From positions 9,357,661-9,421,660 of the forward strand of contig JAMXBB010000009.1 in NCBI GenBank assembly GCA_024138015.1: a DNA stretch of 64,000 nt, written 5' to 3'. The notes under the pieces were generated by a model. The model did no database searches, was not told where the DNA came from, and was given only the letters and a program-made list of their open reading frames with translations. The position numbers were made by a program, and so were the translations under genes. This DNA is from Lumnitzera littorea. Its lineage: Eukaryota; Streptophyta; Magnoliopsida; Myrtales; Combretaceae. Below, piece by piece: positions 1 to 12,343 of the stretch; the stretch's first letter is position 1; the number at the start of each line of letters is the position of its first letter.

Positions 1-398
1 TTATGAATTTTCTTTAATTATTTAGTATTATTTTAGCACATTTCGCGTATTTTAAGTAATTGCGCGTATTTTTACCTGCAGGTAAATTTATATATAGTAC
101 AAATAAATATTCCTAAATATTATTTAGGTTATTTTATGATTTTTAGTATACATATAATTTATCTCTAACGATTCGTTAGTTATCGGAATGTATTTTACGC
201 ATTTTCTATATTTTTGATAAATAACGAATTATATACTTAAAATTTGGAAATTTTATATTCTTTTATTTTATTGCTTATTTTCTTAAATTCGAACTTATGA
301 GATTATTTTTACTAATATTTCTAACTTTACTTATAATTTAGATTCGATCGGATCTTTTAGTCGATCGGAACCCCGAATTGCTGGTTATGGGGTTTAAA
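1..398 (+). mobile_element. 3' part of a family A LTR, cut by the window edge
   Basis: This segment aligns by eye with the 3' third of the better-bounded LTR at 52018-54864. Shared landmarks are the 'TTTCGCGTATTTTTA' block, 'TTTTTAGTATACATATAAT', 'ATCTCTA' and 'GATCGGATC' near the end. The same sequence appears reverse-complemented at about 2828-3200. The other copies end in GGGTTTACA or GGGGTTGACA, so the end here is probably the GGGGTTTAAA at about 389-398. The 5' part lies outside the window, and I cannot tell whether this is a solo LTR or one end of a longer element. The boundary at 398 is inferred from sister copies only. Confidence 0.6.
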
Positions 399-2827
399 GC
401 ACTCAACATGCGAGAAATAAGCAGTCATTTGGTTAGGTAGGCAGAATCGGTTGGCAAGGAGATACTCGACCTCTGCACGAGTTAGTTGAAACAAGAGGAT
501 TCGTCTTGCCAGTCCCTCTAATCCTCGAGTTCAGCTGCGGGTTAGTGGTCCGATAACTTGATTCCCATAAAAATATCATGGGAGGATTTAAACGTTTTTC
601 AATGGACTTAAGGTCCTTTTTTAAAATTCGAGGGCAAATGTTACAACTAAAGAAAGAATCGTGAAGAAACCTACTTGGCTATGAGACTATTCACAATAAT
701 AGAGAAGTTACATGTAAAAATAAGTGAAATGGTGTCGATCATTCAACAATATTAAGATATCTACAACAACATCAATAAATCTAACAATTTGAAGTAGTTA
801 GGAATAGATCTAGCACCAGTTGTAATGGATTTATAGAAGGTATATAAAGAAAAAGTATAAATAAGAAAGTAACATAGGGGAAAAGGCATCGAAACCCTCT
901 TGTAAAGTATTTGTTCTTCCTTCGTTTATCTTCCTTTTACAGTCCTTGGTGAACTTAAATCACCATTATCAACCTTGCAAGAGAAAACAAATTAAGACCA
1001 ATTAGTTTTATGGAATTATTATAATAATATCCGAAAGAGGGTAATTGATATAAAGATTCATATATGAGTGAATTGGTGAGGCTAGGGTTTCATACAACTC
1101 CTTGGTAACAAACCTTAAGAGGGTTCGAAAGAAGAGAGAGAGAGTGATAGTGAAAGATTTAGAGATAATATCTACAATAGCTAGCACACGATAGGTTGAG
1201 TAAAAGTGAATGGGCTTAGGCCTAACAAATTCTACCAATAGAAGCACAGAATACCACACACATGGTATTAGAAGGCATCTTATTTTAAAGTATGGTTAAA
1301 AAATAATGGCTTGTATAAAATAAAATAAAAGACTGTAGAAGTGTAATTTTGTTATAAATATAATGAATGCACAATGCATCCATGTGCTTTGTGTCAAGGT
1401 TAATGTTGTGATAAAACAACAAAAAATGGTGATTTAGATAGAGATTAGATATCTATAAGAGACTATCTCAACAAGCAAGCATGGATATGCTAAGTGACAT
1501 GAATTATGATAAAGGGCTAGGTTTCACCGTGTCATTAGTAGCATAAAAACGTATTAAGTAATATTCACCATTAAGAATCTTAAGAACAATTGATGGCTAA
1601 GATTAATTTAGGTTTAGTAACTCTAATAGGCTAAAGAGAGATGAACAAAGCTTAATTATACATAATGGAATCCAGCTAATACTTAAACTTCCTAAGAAAG
1701 ATTAAAATATGCACAATTATATAATTAGTCCTATTTTAAATTAGCTCATCTAAAATCCTCTGAGATTATCCTAAATCGGGTCTATTTGTTTGGATCATGT
1801 AACTAATCAGAATAACTATTTTAAGCTTAATTTAATTTATTTTAAGGTTGACCTATGAAATTATAGTGTATAAATTTCCTTTCTTGCAAAGACCAATCTA
1901 TATTGAATTCCTTCGAATTTAAACCAAAATCATTGATAAAAAAGTAATTTACTATTTATAAACAACAAAGGTATAGTGCTTTAACTCTTTGGTGAATACA
2001 ACTTTATGTAATTATATTTCCATTATTTAATACTTTGTATACTTGTATTTTCGTTTTTGATATTTTGTATATTTATATTTCATCACTTGCCATTGTAAGT
2101 GAGGGGATATGCATTGGCTTTTATTGTTCTACAATTATTAATGTAGTAAATTAATATTAATAGATGTAGTTAATTACCAAAGGGCTTGCGTATCCTTCCA
2201 AGGTAGTAGCCAATAGTCAACTACCTCCATACCATAGGGTAGCTGGCAAACACCCAAAACATCAGTAGGTGGCATAAATCACCTATGTTGATGGGTGGCA
2301 CAACTAATTCAAGGTGGTAGGTGGCTACTCATTATTCCTAAAATTAAAGAAAAAAATTCAAAAGTAACTTCTTTTGGTTTTTCTAACGATTTGTTGCACC
2401 ATCCATCAACTTAAGTAAGTTCTAATCTACCAATGATTTTGGTCTTTCCAATCATCCTAAGGTTTATGAGGTGTCTTTTGATGATCATAAATACGCAAAG
2501 TATGAAAGAGTGGAAAGATAAGCATATAAAGTAAAATCTGCAGTTGAAGATTTTGATATTTACTTACGAGAAACTACAAAAATAGCTACCTAAATTTAGA
2601 ATGATACTTTTATAATGTTTCTTTAATAGAATAGAGACACCACATATGAGTTAGAAGTCCCATGTAGATTCAAGAAAAGAATTAGTCGATTCATTAAGAT
2701 AAGGTAGTAAATACCAAATTAATACTACTTAAGAACTTTTTAGTCAAGTGGTTGAAAAGGCCACTAGTCGTCTACTAGTTTGAGTAGGATACTACAAATA
2801 TTTTTAGAGCCTATCCCTTTACCAATA
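399..2827. other. Intergenic, no gene recognised
   Basis: No coding frame of credible length or composition is seen on either strand. The stretch includes a short GA tract at about 1131-1145 and otherwise AT-rich unique-looking sequence. It lies between two oppositely oriented family A LTR copies. Confidence 0.5.
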
Positions 2828-5745
2828 TGTAAGCCTCGTAATCAGTTATGCTAAATTCAGTATGTAAAATTAGCACAATCTTGTAAATTGTTTGATCTAG
2901 TCCAAATTTTACAACAAAGTTAGAAATATTAGTAGAAGTGATTCAACTAGTTTGGATTTAAGAAAATAAAATAATTAAATATTATATTATTAAGTTATAT
3001 TTATATTATTCATTATTTATCGGAAACATATAAAAACAGGTTCCAATAATTAACAAATCGTTAGAGATATAATATATATACACTAAAAATCATAAAATAA
3101 ATTAAATAATATTTAGAGGTATTTGTTTGTTCTATATATATATATATATATATATTTATGTGTAGGTAAAAATACTCAAAATTACTTAAAATACCTAATA
3201 TATATACTAACATAATACTAAATTAATAAAAATAAGTGTCAAGTGTGCAAATGTCTGTAGGCATGACAATCAGGGGAAGTGAGTTAAGCAATCAACAAAT
3301 AATATTAAGACACTTAATAAAGGAAAAAGTAAAAGAAATTGGACCCTTCGCATAAGAAAATTTAAAGAAATACCCAAACTCCCTTATAAATTCAGAAACA
3401 CCCTACCAGAATTCATTTTGATTAGTTAGGAACTTAAAAAAAATATGGAGAGTTAAGAGAGAGAGAAGTATCTAATTTTAGAAAATTAGACAAAAATATA
3501 ATGCAATTAGGGCTTAAATAAGGAATCCATGCCAAACCAATACCTGGAGCAACCAAATCCACCACCACACAAAAACCCCCACGCCTGATTGGGTTGACAA
3601 CCATAAGGTGGCCAAAGGTAGTTGTAAGTTAGTTTTTCTAATGAGTCTAAATTTTGATATGATTTTGTCAAATTTACTAAAACTATGAAATTTATGTAGA
3701 AAATTTTTAAAGTTGGTATTTTGGAGTATTTTTGTATGTAATTTTAAGGGAAAATGTCAATTTGATAAAATTAAGACCCAGAATATATGACCTTTAAGAA
3801 ATCGCTAAACACGAGTTGATTTTCACTTTTGTTTTCAAATACCTTATTAATATAGTTTTTAATCCAAAATTATTGTGTGTACTTTAGGGTATATGTTAAA
3901 TTTCTATGATGAGTTTTTCATAAAAATTATTTTTAAAAATTTTATCTAATTTTTAGGCCTTAAAATCTTAATAAAAGACAATTTTTTTAGGTTTATTTAG
4001 TGATTTATTAATAAATTGATGAAATTTTTTATTTGTAATATATTTAGATATCTTGGCATATTAATAGATGTTGAAGGATGGTATTTGTAATATTGGGAAT
4101 GTTAGATGTGTACATTATGTGTATTATATGTGATAAATAGATAATAAGTGAAAATAGTAATTAAGTGAGTAAAGTGTATTAGACAAAATTAAGAATATTA
4201 TGACATTAGTAATATAGGGAAAATTTGGTTTGAAATGAAAATTTAGAGAATTATGTTAAAATTGTAAGATATTTTCATATTAAAAGCAAATTTGAAAGTT
4301 AAATTAAAAACTGGGCATATATGATAAATTAGATTATTCCTTAGGAACTAGATAAGGGGCTTAGTATATCTAAAATGTGGATAATTGAACTTCACATAAT
4401 GATCATGGGGAGTTCCAAGAGATTACGTATAAAAATTATAATGGAAAACTGAATTAAAGTTTAATTTAAGAATTGATTTAGAACTTGAATTAGAAATTAG
4501 TTTATAATTAGCTTGATTATAAGCAATATATAATTTGAACAACTGAATAAAATTATAATTTTAAACTAAAATTAATAATTCAAAGCTTATATATAATAAG
4601 TGTATATATATTAAAATGATATTTTTATTAGATGAACAAATGGTAAAACTGCAACCCATATCATACCTCAATAAGCATGTAAGAGAGTTTAAGTAAGTTT
4701 GGGATCAATATGTTATAGTTTTCTGGGGCACCATTTTATAATATTTAGAGGCTTATGATTGTATTTGTAAGTAATTGGCCTATGTGTCTCTAAAATTGAT
4801 TGATTTGAGTAGCTTATTGTTATGGTTTGAAATTGTTTGCGCTGTGTAGAATTGTTTGCTCACCTTAAAATAGACTTAATTAAATTTGATTTATAATTAT
4901 AACCAAGCATGCATTGCAACCCATTAGAGAACTATTGGGATTCTCTGACTAAATACCAAAACCTTCTAAAGGGATAGCATTGTAGTATAATGATTTCTTT
5001 TTTATCTTTAGTCAAACTAAGTGATAAAAGAGGAGGTCGTGGCAAGGATGAGAATAGTAGTTCAAAAGATAGTTACAGGAGGGGAGATGACCCCATTATA
5101 CAAACCTAGGTTCAGTTATAAGCCGTCATATATATAAGGAAACTCTTCAAACTTGGATTAGAGTAAGTGAAATTTCTCTAATTTCATAACAGATTAGATA
5201 ACAACGCGTAGTGGCACTTAGTTGTTGCATTGCATTTAATTAATTTCTTAATAACCTTACTTGTGATTGTGATACAATCTTAGGTCTCATCTTTACTTAT
5301 TAAGCTGTTGGTTACTTACACTTTTATAGATTTTTTTGCAGGTGCCAACTGAAAATGTCACGTTATAATTATTTAGATGTTAGTTCCTTTTGAAGGTTTT
5401 GGGAGAGTGAAGACTTAAATTGGAAGAACAACAGAACACTCGAGAGTTTTGCTAGTAACTTTTGGGTTGTATGAATCTAATTGTGTAAATTTTTCTTATC
5501 TTAAACTACTATGATGTGTAAGTATCTTTTAGGATATCTAAGTCAATATATATCTATATAAATATGCTTTTAAATCTCCATATGTAACTTTAATGGTATT
5601 TTCGTATGAATTGTTTATTTCAAAACGGGTAGTCGTCAATGCTTAGAATAAATCATATCTACGATAGTAGCTGTAAGGTCAGCTACTATCTTAAATTAAT
5701 TTATACGGTAAGACTGTTATGACTTTGTCACTTCGGGGTGTAACA
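2828..5745 (-). mobile_element. Solo LTR, family A, reverse orientation
   Basis: Read on the - strand, it starts TGTTACACCCCGAAG at 5745 and ends ACGAGGCTTACA at 2828, so it has TG...CA termini and about 2.92 kb. It aligns over its length with the + strand copy at 52018-54864, for example in the block around 'AACAGTC', the 'GATAGTA...CTG' hairpin region and 'TGAAATAAA'. Flanking 5-mers are CAATA (2823-2827) and TAATA (5746-5750), a 4/5 match consistent with a decayed target duplication. No gag or pol lies beside it, so it reads as a solo LTR, probably Ty3-type by length and the TGTTACRCCCC start. The superfamily is inference. Its left part (2828-3152) is not included in the direct duplication described separately. 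Confidence 0.72.
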
Positions 5746-5997
5746 TAATAAGTAGACAACAAGAGAAAGAACTAAGGGGGAAGTTTGTTGATTTGTTTTG
5801 ATCCTAAGCCCAATTGTAATGTTTCACAAAAAGGATATTGCATATTTAGTAGGGAAATTGTAAAACCCCATGTAAGTAGATTAACTATATAGATTATAGG
5901 AGAAAATTAATATTGGTTTGTGTGACTAAGATGGTGAATATTAAGTCAACATTACTTAGAAACTTTTAAACTAGGTAGTTGAAAAAACTTATTAGTT
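3153..5997 (+). repeat. First unit of a 2,845-bp direct repeat
   Basis: Every landmark compared between 3153-5997 and 6088-8932 sits at a constant offset of 2,935 bp, and I noticed no difference while reading. The unit covers most of LTR A plus 252 bp of right flank (5746-5997). Because the flank is copied as well, the second LTR copy cannot be an independent transposition. The unit ends exactly one base before the only N in the window (5998). Confidence 0.9.
5662..5690. repeat. 11-bp perfect hairpin near the LTR A 5' end
   Basis: Arms GATAGTAGCTG (5663-5673) and CAGCTACTATC (5680-5690) are perfect complements around a 6-nt loop, TAAGGT. The hairpin lies about 55-85 bp inside the 5' end of the reverse-oriented LTR and recurs at 8598-8625. 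The corresponding part of the copy at about 52072-52107 keeps only an imperfect version. Confidence 0.7.
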
Positions 5998-5998
5998 N
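5998..5998. other. Single ambiguous base N
   Basis: This is the only undetermined base noticed in the window. It lies at the join between the first direct-repeat unit and the sequence leading into the second. A one-base N at such a place is typical of a join or unresolved position in an assembly rather than biology. Confidence 0.95.
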
Positions 5999-8680
5999 AA
6001 CGAATCAATAAAGATAAATTATATGCACACTAAAAATCATAAAATGACATAAATAATATTTACAAGTATTTATTTGTACTATATAAGTATTTATGTGTAG
6101 GTAAAAATACTCAAAATTACTTAAAATACCTAATATATATACTAACATAATACTAAATTAATAAAAATAAGTGTCAAGTGTGCAAATGTCTGTAGGCATG
6201 ACAATCAGGGGAAGTGAGTTAAGCAATCAACAAATAATATTAAGACACTTAATAAAGGAAAAAGTAAAAGAAATTGGACCCTTCGCATAAGAAAATTTAA
6301 AGAAATACCCAAACTCCCTTATAAATTCAGAAACACCCTACCAGAATTCATTTTGATTAGTTAGGAACTTAAAAAAAATATGGAGAGTTAAGAGAGAGAG
6401 AAGTATCTAATTTTAGAAAATTAGACAAAAATATAATGCAATTAGGGCTTAAATAAGGAATCCATGCCAAACCAATACCTGGAGCAACCAAATCCACCAC
6501 CACACAAAAACCCCCACGCCTGATTGGGTTGACAACCATAAGGTGGCCAAAGGTAGTTGTAAGTTAGTTTTTCTAATGAGTCTAAATTTTGATATGATTT
6601 TGTCAAATTTACTAAAACTATGAAATTTATGTAGAAAATTTTTAAAGTTGGTATTTTGGAGTATTTTTGTATGTAATTTTAAGGGAAAATGTCAATTTGA
6701 TAAAATTAAGACCCAGAATATATGACCTTTAAGAAATCGCTAAACACGAGTTGATTTTCACTTTTGTTTTCAAATACCTTATTAATATAGTTTTTAATCC
6801 AAAATTATTGTGTGTACTTTAGGGTATATGTTAAATTTCTATGATGAGTTTTTCATAAAAATTATTTTTAAAAATTTTATCTAATTTTTAGGCCTTAAAA
6901 TCTTAATAAAAGACAATTTTTTTAGGTTTATTTAGTGATTTATTAATAAATTGATGAAATTTTTTATTTGTAATATATTTAGATATCTTGGCATATTAAT
7001 AGATGTTGAAGGATGGTATTTGTAATATTGGGAATGTTAGATGTGTACATTATGTGTATTATATGTGATAAATAGATAATAAGTGAAAATAGTAATTAAG
7101 TGAGTAAAGTGTATTAGACAAAATTAAGAATATTATGACATTAGTAATATAGGGAAAATTTGGTTTGAAATGAAAATTTAGAGAATTATGTTAAAATTGT
7201 AAGATATTTTCATATTAAAAGCAAATTTGAAAGTTAAATTAAAAACTGGGCATATATGATAAATTAGATTATTCCTTAGGAACTAGATAAGGGGCTTAGT
7301 ATATCTAAAATGTGGATAATTGAACTTCACATAATGATCATGGGGAGTTCCAAGAGATTACGTATAAAAATTATAATGGAAAACTGAATTAAAGTTTAAT
7401 TTAAGAATTGATTTAGAACTTGAATTAGAAATTAGTTTATAATTAGCTTGATTATAAGCAATATATAATTTGAACAACTGAATAAAATTATAATTTTAAA
7501 CTAAAATTAATAATTCAAAGCTTATATATAATAAGTGTATATATATTAAAATGATATTTTTATTAGATGAACAAATGGTAAAACTGCAACCCATATCATA
7601 CCTCAATAAGCATGTAAGAGAGTTTAAGTAAGTTTGGGATCAATATGTTATAGTTTTCTGGGGCACCATTTTATAATATTTAGAGGCTTATGATTGTATT
7701 TGTAAGTAATTGGCCTATGTGTCTCTAAAATTGATTGATTTGAGTAGCTTATTGTTATGGTTTGAAATTGTTTGCGCTGTGTAGAATTGTTTGCTCACCT
7801 TAAAATAGACTTAATTAAATTTGATTTATAATTATAACCAAGCATGCATTGCAACCCATTAGAGAACTATTGGGATTCTCTGACTAAATACCAAAACCTT
7901 CTAAAGGGATAGCATTGTAGTATAATGATTTCTTTTTTATCTTTAGTCAAACTAAGTGATAAAAGAGGAGGTCGTGGCAAGGATGAGAATAGTAGTTCAA
8001 AAGATAGTTACAGGAGGGGAGATGACCCCATTATACAAACCTAGGTTCAGTTATAAGCCGTCATATATATAAGGAAACTCTTCAAACTTGGATTAGAGTA
8101 AGTGAAATTTCTCTAATTTCATAACAGATTAGATAACAACGCGTAGTGGCACTTAGTTGTTGCATTGCATTTAATTAATTTCTTAATAACCTTACTTGTG
8201 ATTGTGATACAATCTTAGGTCTCATCTTTACTTATTAAGCTGTTGGTTACTTACACTTTTATAGATTTTTTTGCAGGTGCCAACTGAAAATGTCACGTTA
8301 TAATTATTTAGATGTTAGTTCCTTTTGAAGGTTTTGGGAGAGTGAAGACTTAAATTGGAAGAACAACAGAACACTCGAGAGTTTTGCTAGTAACTTTTGG
8401 GTTGTATGAATCTAATTGTGTAAATTTTTCTTATCTTAAACTACTATGATGTGTAAGTATCTTTTAGGATATCTAAGTCAATATATATCTATATAAATAT
8501 GCTTTTAAATCTCCATATGTAACTTTAATGGTATTTTCGTATGAATTGTTTATTTCAAAACGGGTAGTCGTCAATGCTTAGAATAAATCATATCTACGAT
8601 AGTAGCTGTAAGGTCAGCTACTATCTTAAATTAATTTATACGGTAAGACTGTTATGACTTTGTCACTTCGGGGTGTAACA
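5999..8680 (-). mobile_element. Second LTR A copy, 3' end missing at the N
   Basis: It has the same orientation as the copy at 2828-5745, and its 5' TGTTACACCCC end is at 8680. From 6088 rightward it looks identical to the first copy. The first 89 bases (5999-6087) instead match the equivalent part of the first copy (about 3055-3152) only loosely: both contain 'CACTAAAAATCATAAAAT' followed by 'AATAATATTTA', but with many differences. The last 200 or so bases of the LTR 3' end are absent because the sequence stops at the N. This mix of diverged and identical parts is odd and may reflect a misjoin. Confidence 0.7.
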
Positions 8681-8932
8681 TAATAAGTAGACAACAAGAG
8701 AAAGAACTAAGGGGGAAGTTTGTTGATTTGTTTTGATCCTAAGCCCAATTGTAATGTTTCACAAAAAGGATATTGCATATTTAGTAGGGAAATTGTAAAA
8801 CCCCATGTAAGTAGATTAACTATATAGATTATAGGAGAAAATTAATATTGGTTTGTGTGACTAAGATGGTGAATATTAAGTCAACATTACTTAGAAACTT
8901 TTAAACTAGGTAGTTGAAAAAACTTATTAGTT
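6088..8932 (+). repeat. Second unit of the 2,845-bp direct repeat
   Basis: It is the partner of 3153-5997 at a constant 2,935-bp offset. It includes 252 bp beyond the LTR (8681-8932). After 8932 the sequence departs, continuing TATATTCC where the first unit meets the N. Confidence 0.9.
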
Positions 8933-11900
8933 ATATATTCCTTAACTATTAACTAATTTTGCATTATGACATATAAATTTCTAAGATAAACTACTAATCT
9001 ACCAAAACCTTACTTTTAGAATAGCCCTTAGTATTTATCAAATTAATCAATTTTTGGAGAATTAAGCTTCAATTAATGCATTATGAACAATTCAAATAAG
9101 TAGCAAATGTCTTTTACTTGTTTGTTGCTTGTAATTTCAATGAGATATATATATTATTCTTTGTTACGATAAATATAAGTAGTTCCATACTTATAACATT
9201 GCATGCCGTGATGCTAGTTGTTGATTACTACACATAACAAAGGATTCCTATCACATAGTGTGTGATTGGATACATTGGTTATAGACTAAGACACAACAAA
9301 GCAACGATTTTTTAGCTAGCTAACACAATAAAACAACGATTTTTTAGCTAGTTAAATGGATTTCGAATAATGACATAATGTAAAGTGTGAAAATACACAA
9401 TAGAGGAGAAAGAGTTTGTAGTAAATTCAAAAGTCTATAAATACAATTGATTAATAAGGAACTTATAGTATAATAACCCCATAATTATTAAGTAAATGAA
9501 GAAACTCTAAATTCCAATAAATCAAGAATGAAATACATCTAAGATATACTTCCTAAAATATCATAAAAAAATCTTTGTTAGCTTAATATCTTGCCAAAAT
9601 GTGCAAATTTTTCTCTTGAAATAGAGCCAAATGGTCAAGCATTTTGCCCTAGACCATAAGAGGCACAAATCAATCTTTATTAACATCCTATGAACCCTTT
9701 AACTTTTCATATGTAAAAGTCATTGCCTCACAAAGTTGATTCTCAAATCCAAATAGAAAATTAGAAGTTATGAGTTCCTAACTCTCTCTACCTCTTACCA
9801 ATGATGCTTTTGATCATTCTTTGGCTAGCTTTTGATCATTAGCTTTTGATTCTTTCTTTTCTGCTTTTGATGATCTAAATGGTTTATAACTTGTAACACT
9901 GACCCCTTCATATCAAGTAAAGAGGTTGCTTTAATGTATTAATTAAATAAATCTCCACATTCTTACTAATGGATCTGAAAAATTCTTTATCCACTCTAAA
10001 AGGAAAAATGGACCACAAAAACAAGAATTCTATTTTTTTATTTAATAAAATGGGGGGAATTGGCCATGCATCGTGGCCTAAGCACTTGCACTTTTTCATC
10101 CCCTCAAAGTCCCAAGGAACAATAGCCACTATTGAAATGGGTTAAGAGGAAGCACGAAGATGACCCCATTATTGTCCTACACTATGTCTACATCCAATGA
10201 GAGAAGAAGACGTTGACACCATTGGTTATGTGGCAAACTCATCCATTTCCCAAGTTTTGAGAGTGACCTCCTGGTTTTAGGGTATTACGAATTTCAGTAT
10301 GTAGCATGTTTTGTGTGTCTCTCGGCACTGTTGTTATCGATTATGCTTATGTGTTATCCCCATCTTCATCTTGCCCTGCCCAAATTTAAGTACCCCCGAC
10401 TTCCATGTAGACATTTCTACTTTTCGAACAATCATGCGTGGAATGATAGACAGTATCGAATAAGAAGAACAGACAAAATGATACAAGAAGTAATGAATAA
10501 TAAATTTCTTGTGTTGCATTTAGTGATACAAGTATTTTATGCCTTGTTCAATCATTTGAGATGAATTTTGTCCATTATATTGTACTTATTTTGAATTCGA
10601 CCTACTCGACAATTGTTAGTAGTGCGACTCAAGTCAACTAAACTTTCAAGCTAGTTGAGTTATATCTTATCTAGTTGGAGTTTGAATAACTTAAGTTTGA
10701 GCTTAATTTGACTATTACTAAATCAGATTTGAATAAATATTAAATTAAAGTAGAATAACTCACCAAGTTTGGCTGAATTATATTTCTACACTAGTCTCCA
10801 AGCATTGATTAAGAAGTTTAAAGAGACAATTTATCTCTCTTAAGACTTATTTGAGCACTTCAAAAGAAAAATAAAAAATAAAATAAAACAAATATATGGA
10901 AAATATTGAACACTTATTGACACATGCCATAGAAATATATGTATCTGCTGTTACACACACAAATATATATACACATGAATATAAAATGTAATATTGTCAA
11001 ATTCAGATTAATCCCTATAATTCAACCTCAGTTCAACTCGAATTTAATTTTTTATCGAATATAACTTTTCATTTAATTTTTAATCTCTTATATATTTGAA
11101 TTAACCATATGATCCAAAGCTAATAACATTAATAAAGCTTATATATGATCCCAGTTTTTCTAGACATGGATTCCAGTACGTGTGTATAAATGAATCGCAT
11201 GATAAATATTAATAGCCACCTACTTTCGAGTCGCTAATTTGAAGAAAATCTGAAGGCAGGTAAGACTATTAAATGCATTAATATACCTATGTACCTAGCA
11301 CAGCTAATACAATAGCAAGTCAACAAGGTTAACTAGAACCCCCTAGAGAAGGGGGAAAAAAAGTGGGGTACGTCTTAATTGATTTTCCAATATAGTAAAG
11401 AAGCTAACTTTAAAATAAAAAGTTGTGCCCAAAACTTAGTTTACATGAAATTCGGACCACTAATATTTATATATAATACATATATTGATAAATGAGAGAG
11501 TTAATATGGGACCTCGTTTTTATATTTACCAGCCCTATTGTCCTATTCTTCATCAAGCGAGAGAGAATATGTATTTATATATGAATAGTTTTTGAACCAC
11601 AAAATTTTTAGTGCTGACTATATAATACCCCTCCTATAAGTTGTCACATTGGGAACTATTTTGATATTCTGTTACTTTTTACCTACAATACGAGAGATAT
11701 GTTTAAGCTACACGTTGCATATTTAAAGTTAATTAGATTTGGAAGGAATCCATTTATCTAATAATTAATATAATACTACTTGTTTTTATTGATAGGTTAT
11801 TTTATATATAGACTTTTGAATCTGAACTCACTAGATCAGTCATTACAACCCACTTAGAATGCGAGTCTTTGGGCCAGTGATGGCTAACTCTAGCCTTGGT

Positions 11901-12107
11901 CGTCTAATTTGGCTTCAAGCCGCTTAGTGTAGTTTCAACTCATCCATCCTTAATTGAGGTTGGTCAAGTTGGGCACATAATTCTAATGAAAATAGACGGG
12001 AAGAACGAGATAAATAAGACAAGATAAATCTTACTATTCTCTCCATAGAATCCGAAGTTGAAAAGAAGATTATAGTATTAACCATCTTTCTTATTGGGCC
12101 ATCCTTT
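8933..12107. other. Intergenic, no gene recognised
   Basis: Short frames on both strands around 9908-10564 overlap each other in opposite directions and show no domain, so they are not called as genes. A small direct repeat with a 32-bp period occurs at 9302-9351 (unit core CAACGATTTTTTAGCTAG, present twice). Confidence 0.5.
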
Positions 12108-12343
12108 CTCTATAAATATCATATCAAAGCTCCTTGATAAATAATGGATCCATTTTTTTAGTTGTTTGCTCACTCATGCTATTTATATATGTCTTTTCTT
12201 GTGTTTCAATTAGCAAAAATTATTGTTCCACAAAATTTAGTGAATTTTTTTTTCAAGATTCCCGGAAAAACAGAAAGAAAAAAAATTACAAAAAGAGGCA
12301 GTTGAATGAAAGATATAGGTTGCCGGTTGGTTTAGCCATGTAG
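12108..12343 (+). other. TATA-like box followed by a small basic ORF, doubtful
   Basis: A good TATA-like string, CTATAAATA, lies at about 12111-12119. The first ATG downstream is at 12176 and opens a frame of 55 codons ending at the TAG at 12341-12343. The product would begin with a short hydrophobic stretch (MLFIYVFSCVSIS) and continue into a Lys/Arg-rich middle (RKNRKKKNYKKR) and the tail RYRLPVGLAM. That layout resembles small secreted peptide precursors, but I recognise no family motif, and the frame could be chance in AT-rich DNA. Confidence 0.2.

Noticed and set aside
1263..1277. TGGTATTAGAAGGC, like an initiator-Met primer binding site
   Set aside because: A primer binding site should directly follow the LTR, but the LTR A end is near 398, almost 900 bp away, and no gag follows.
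10313..10564. Opposed overlapping frames on both strands
   Set aside because: Neither shows a domain, signal peptide or gene-like composition; overlap in both directions is typical of chance.
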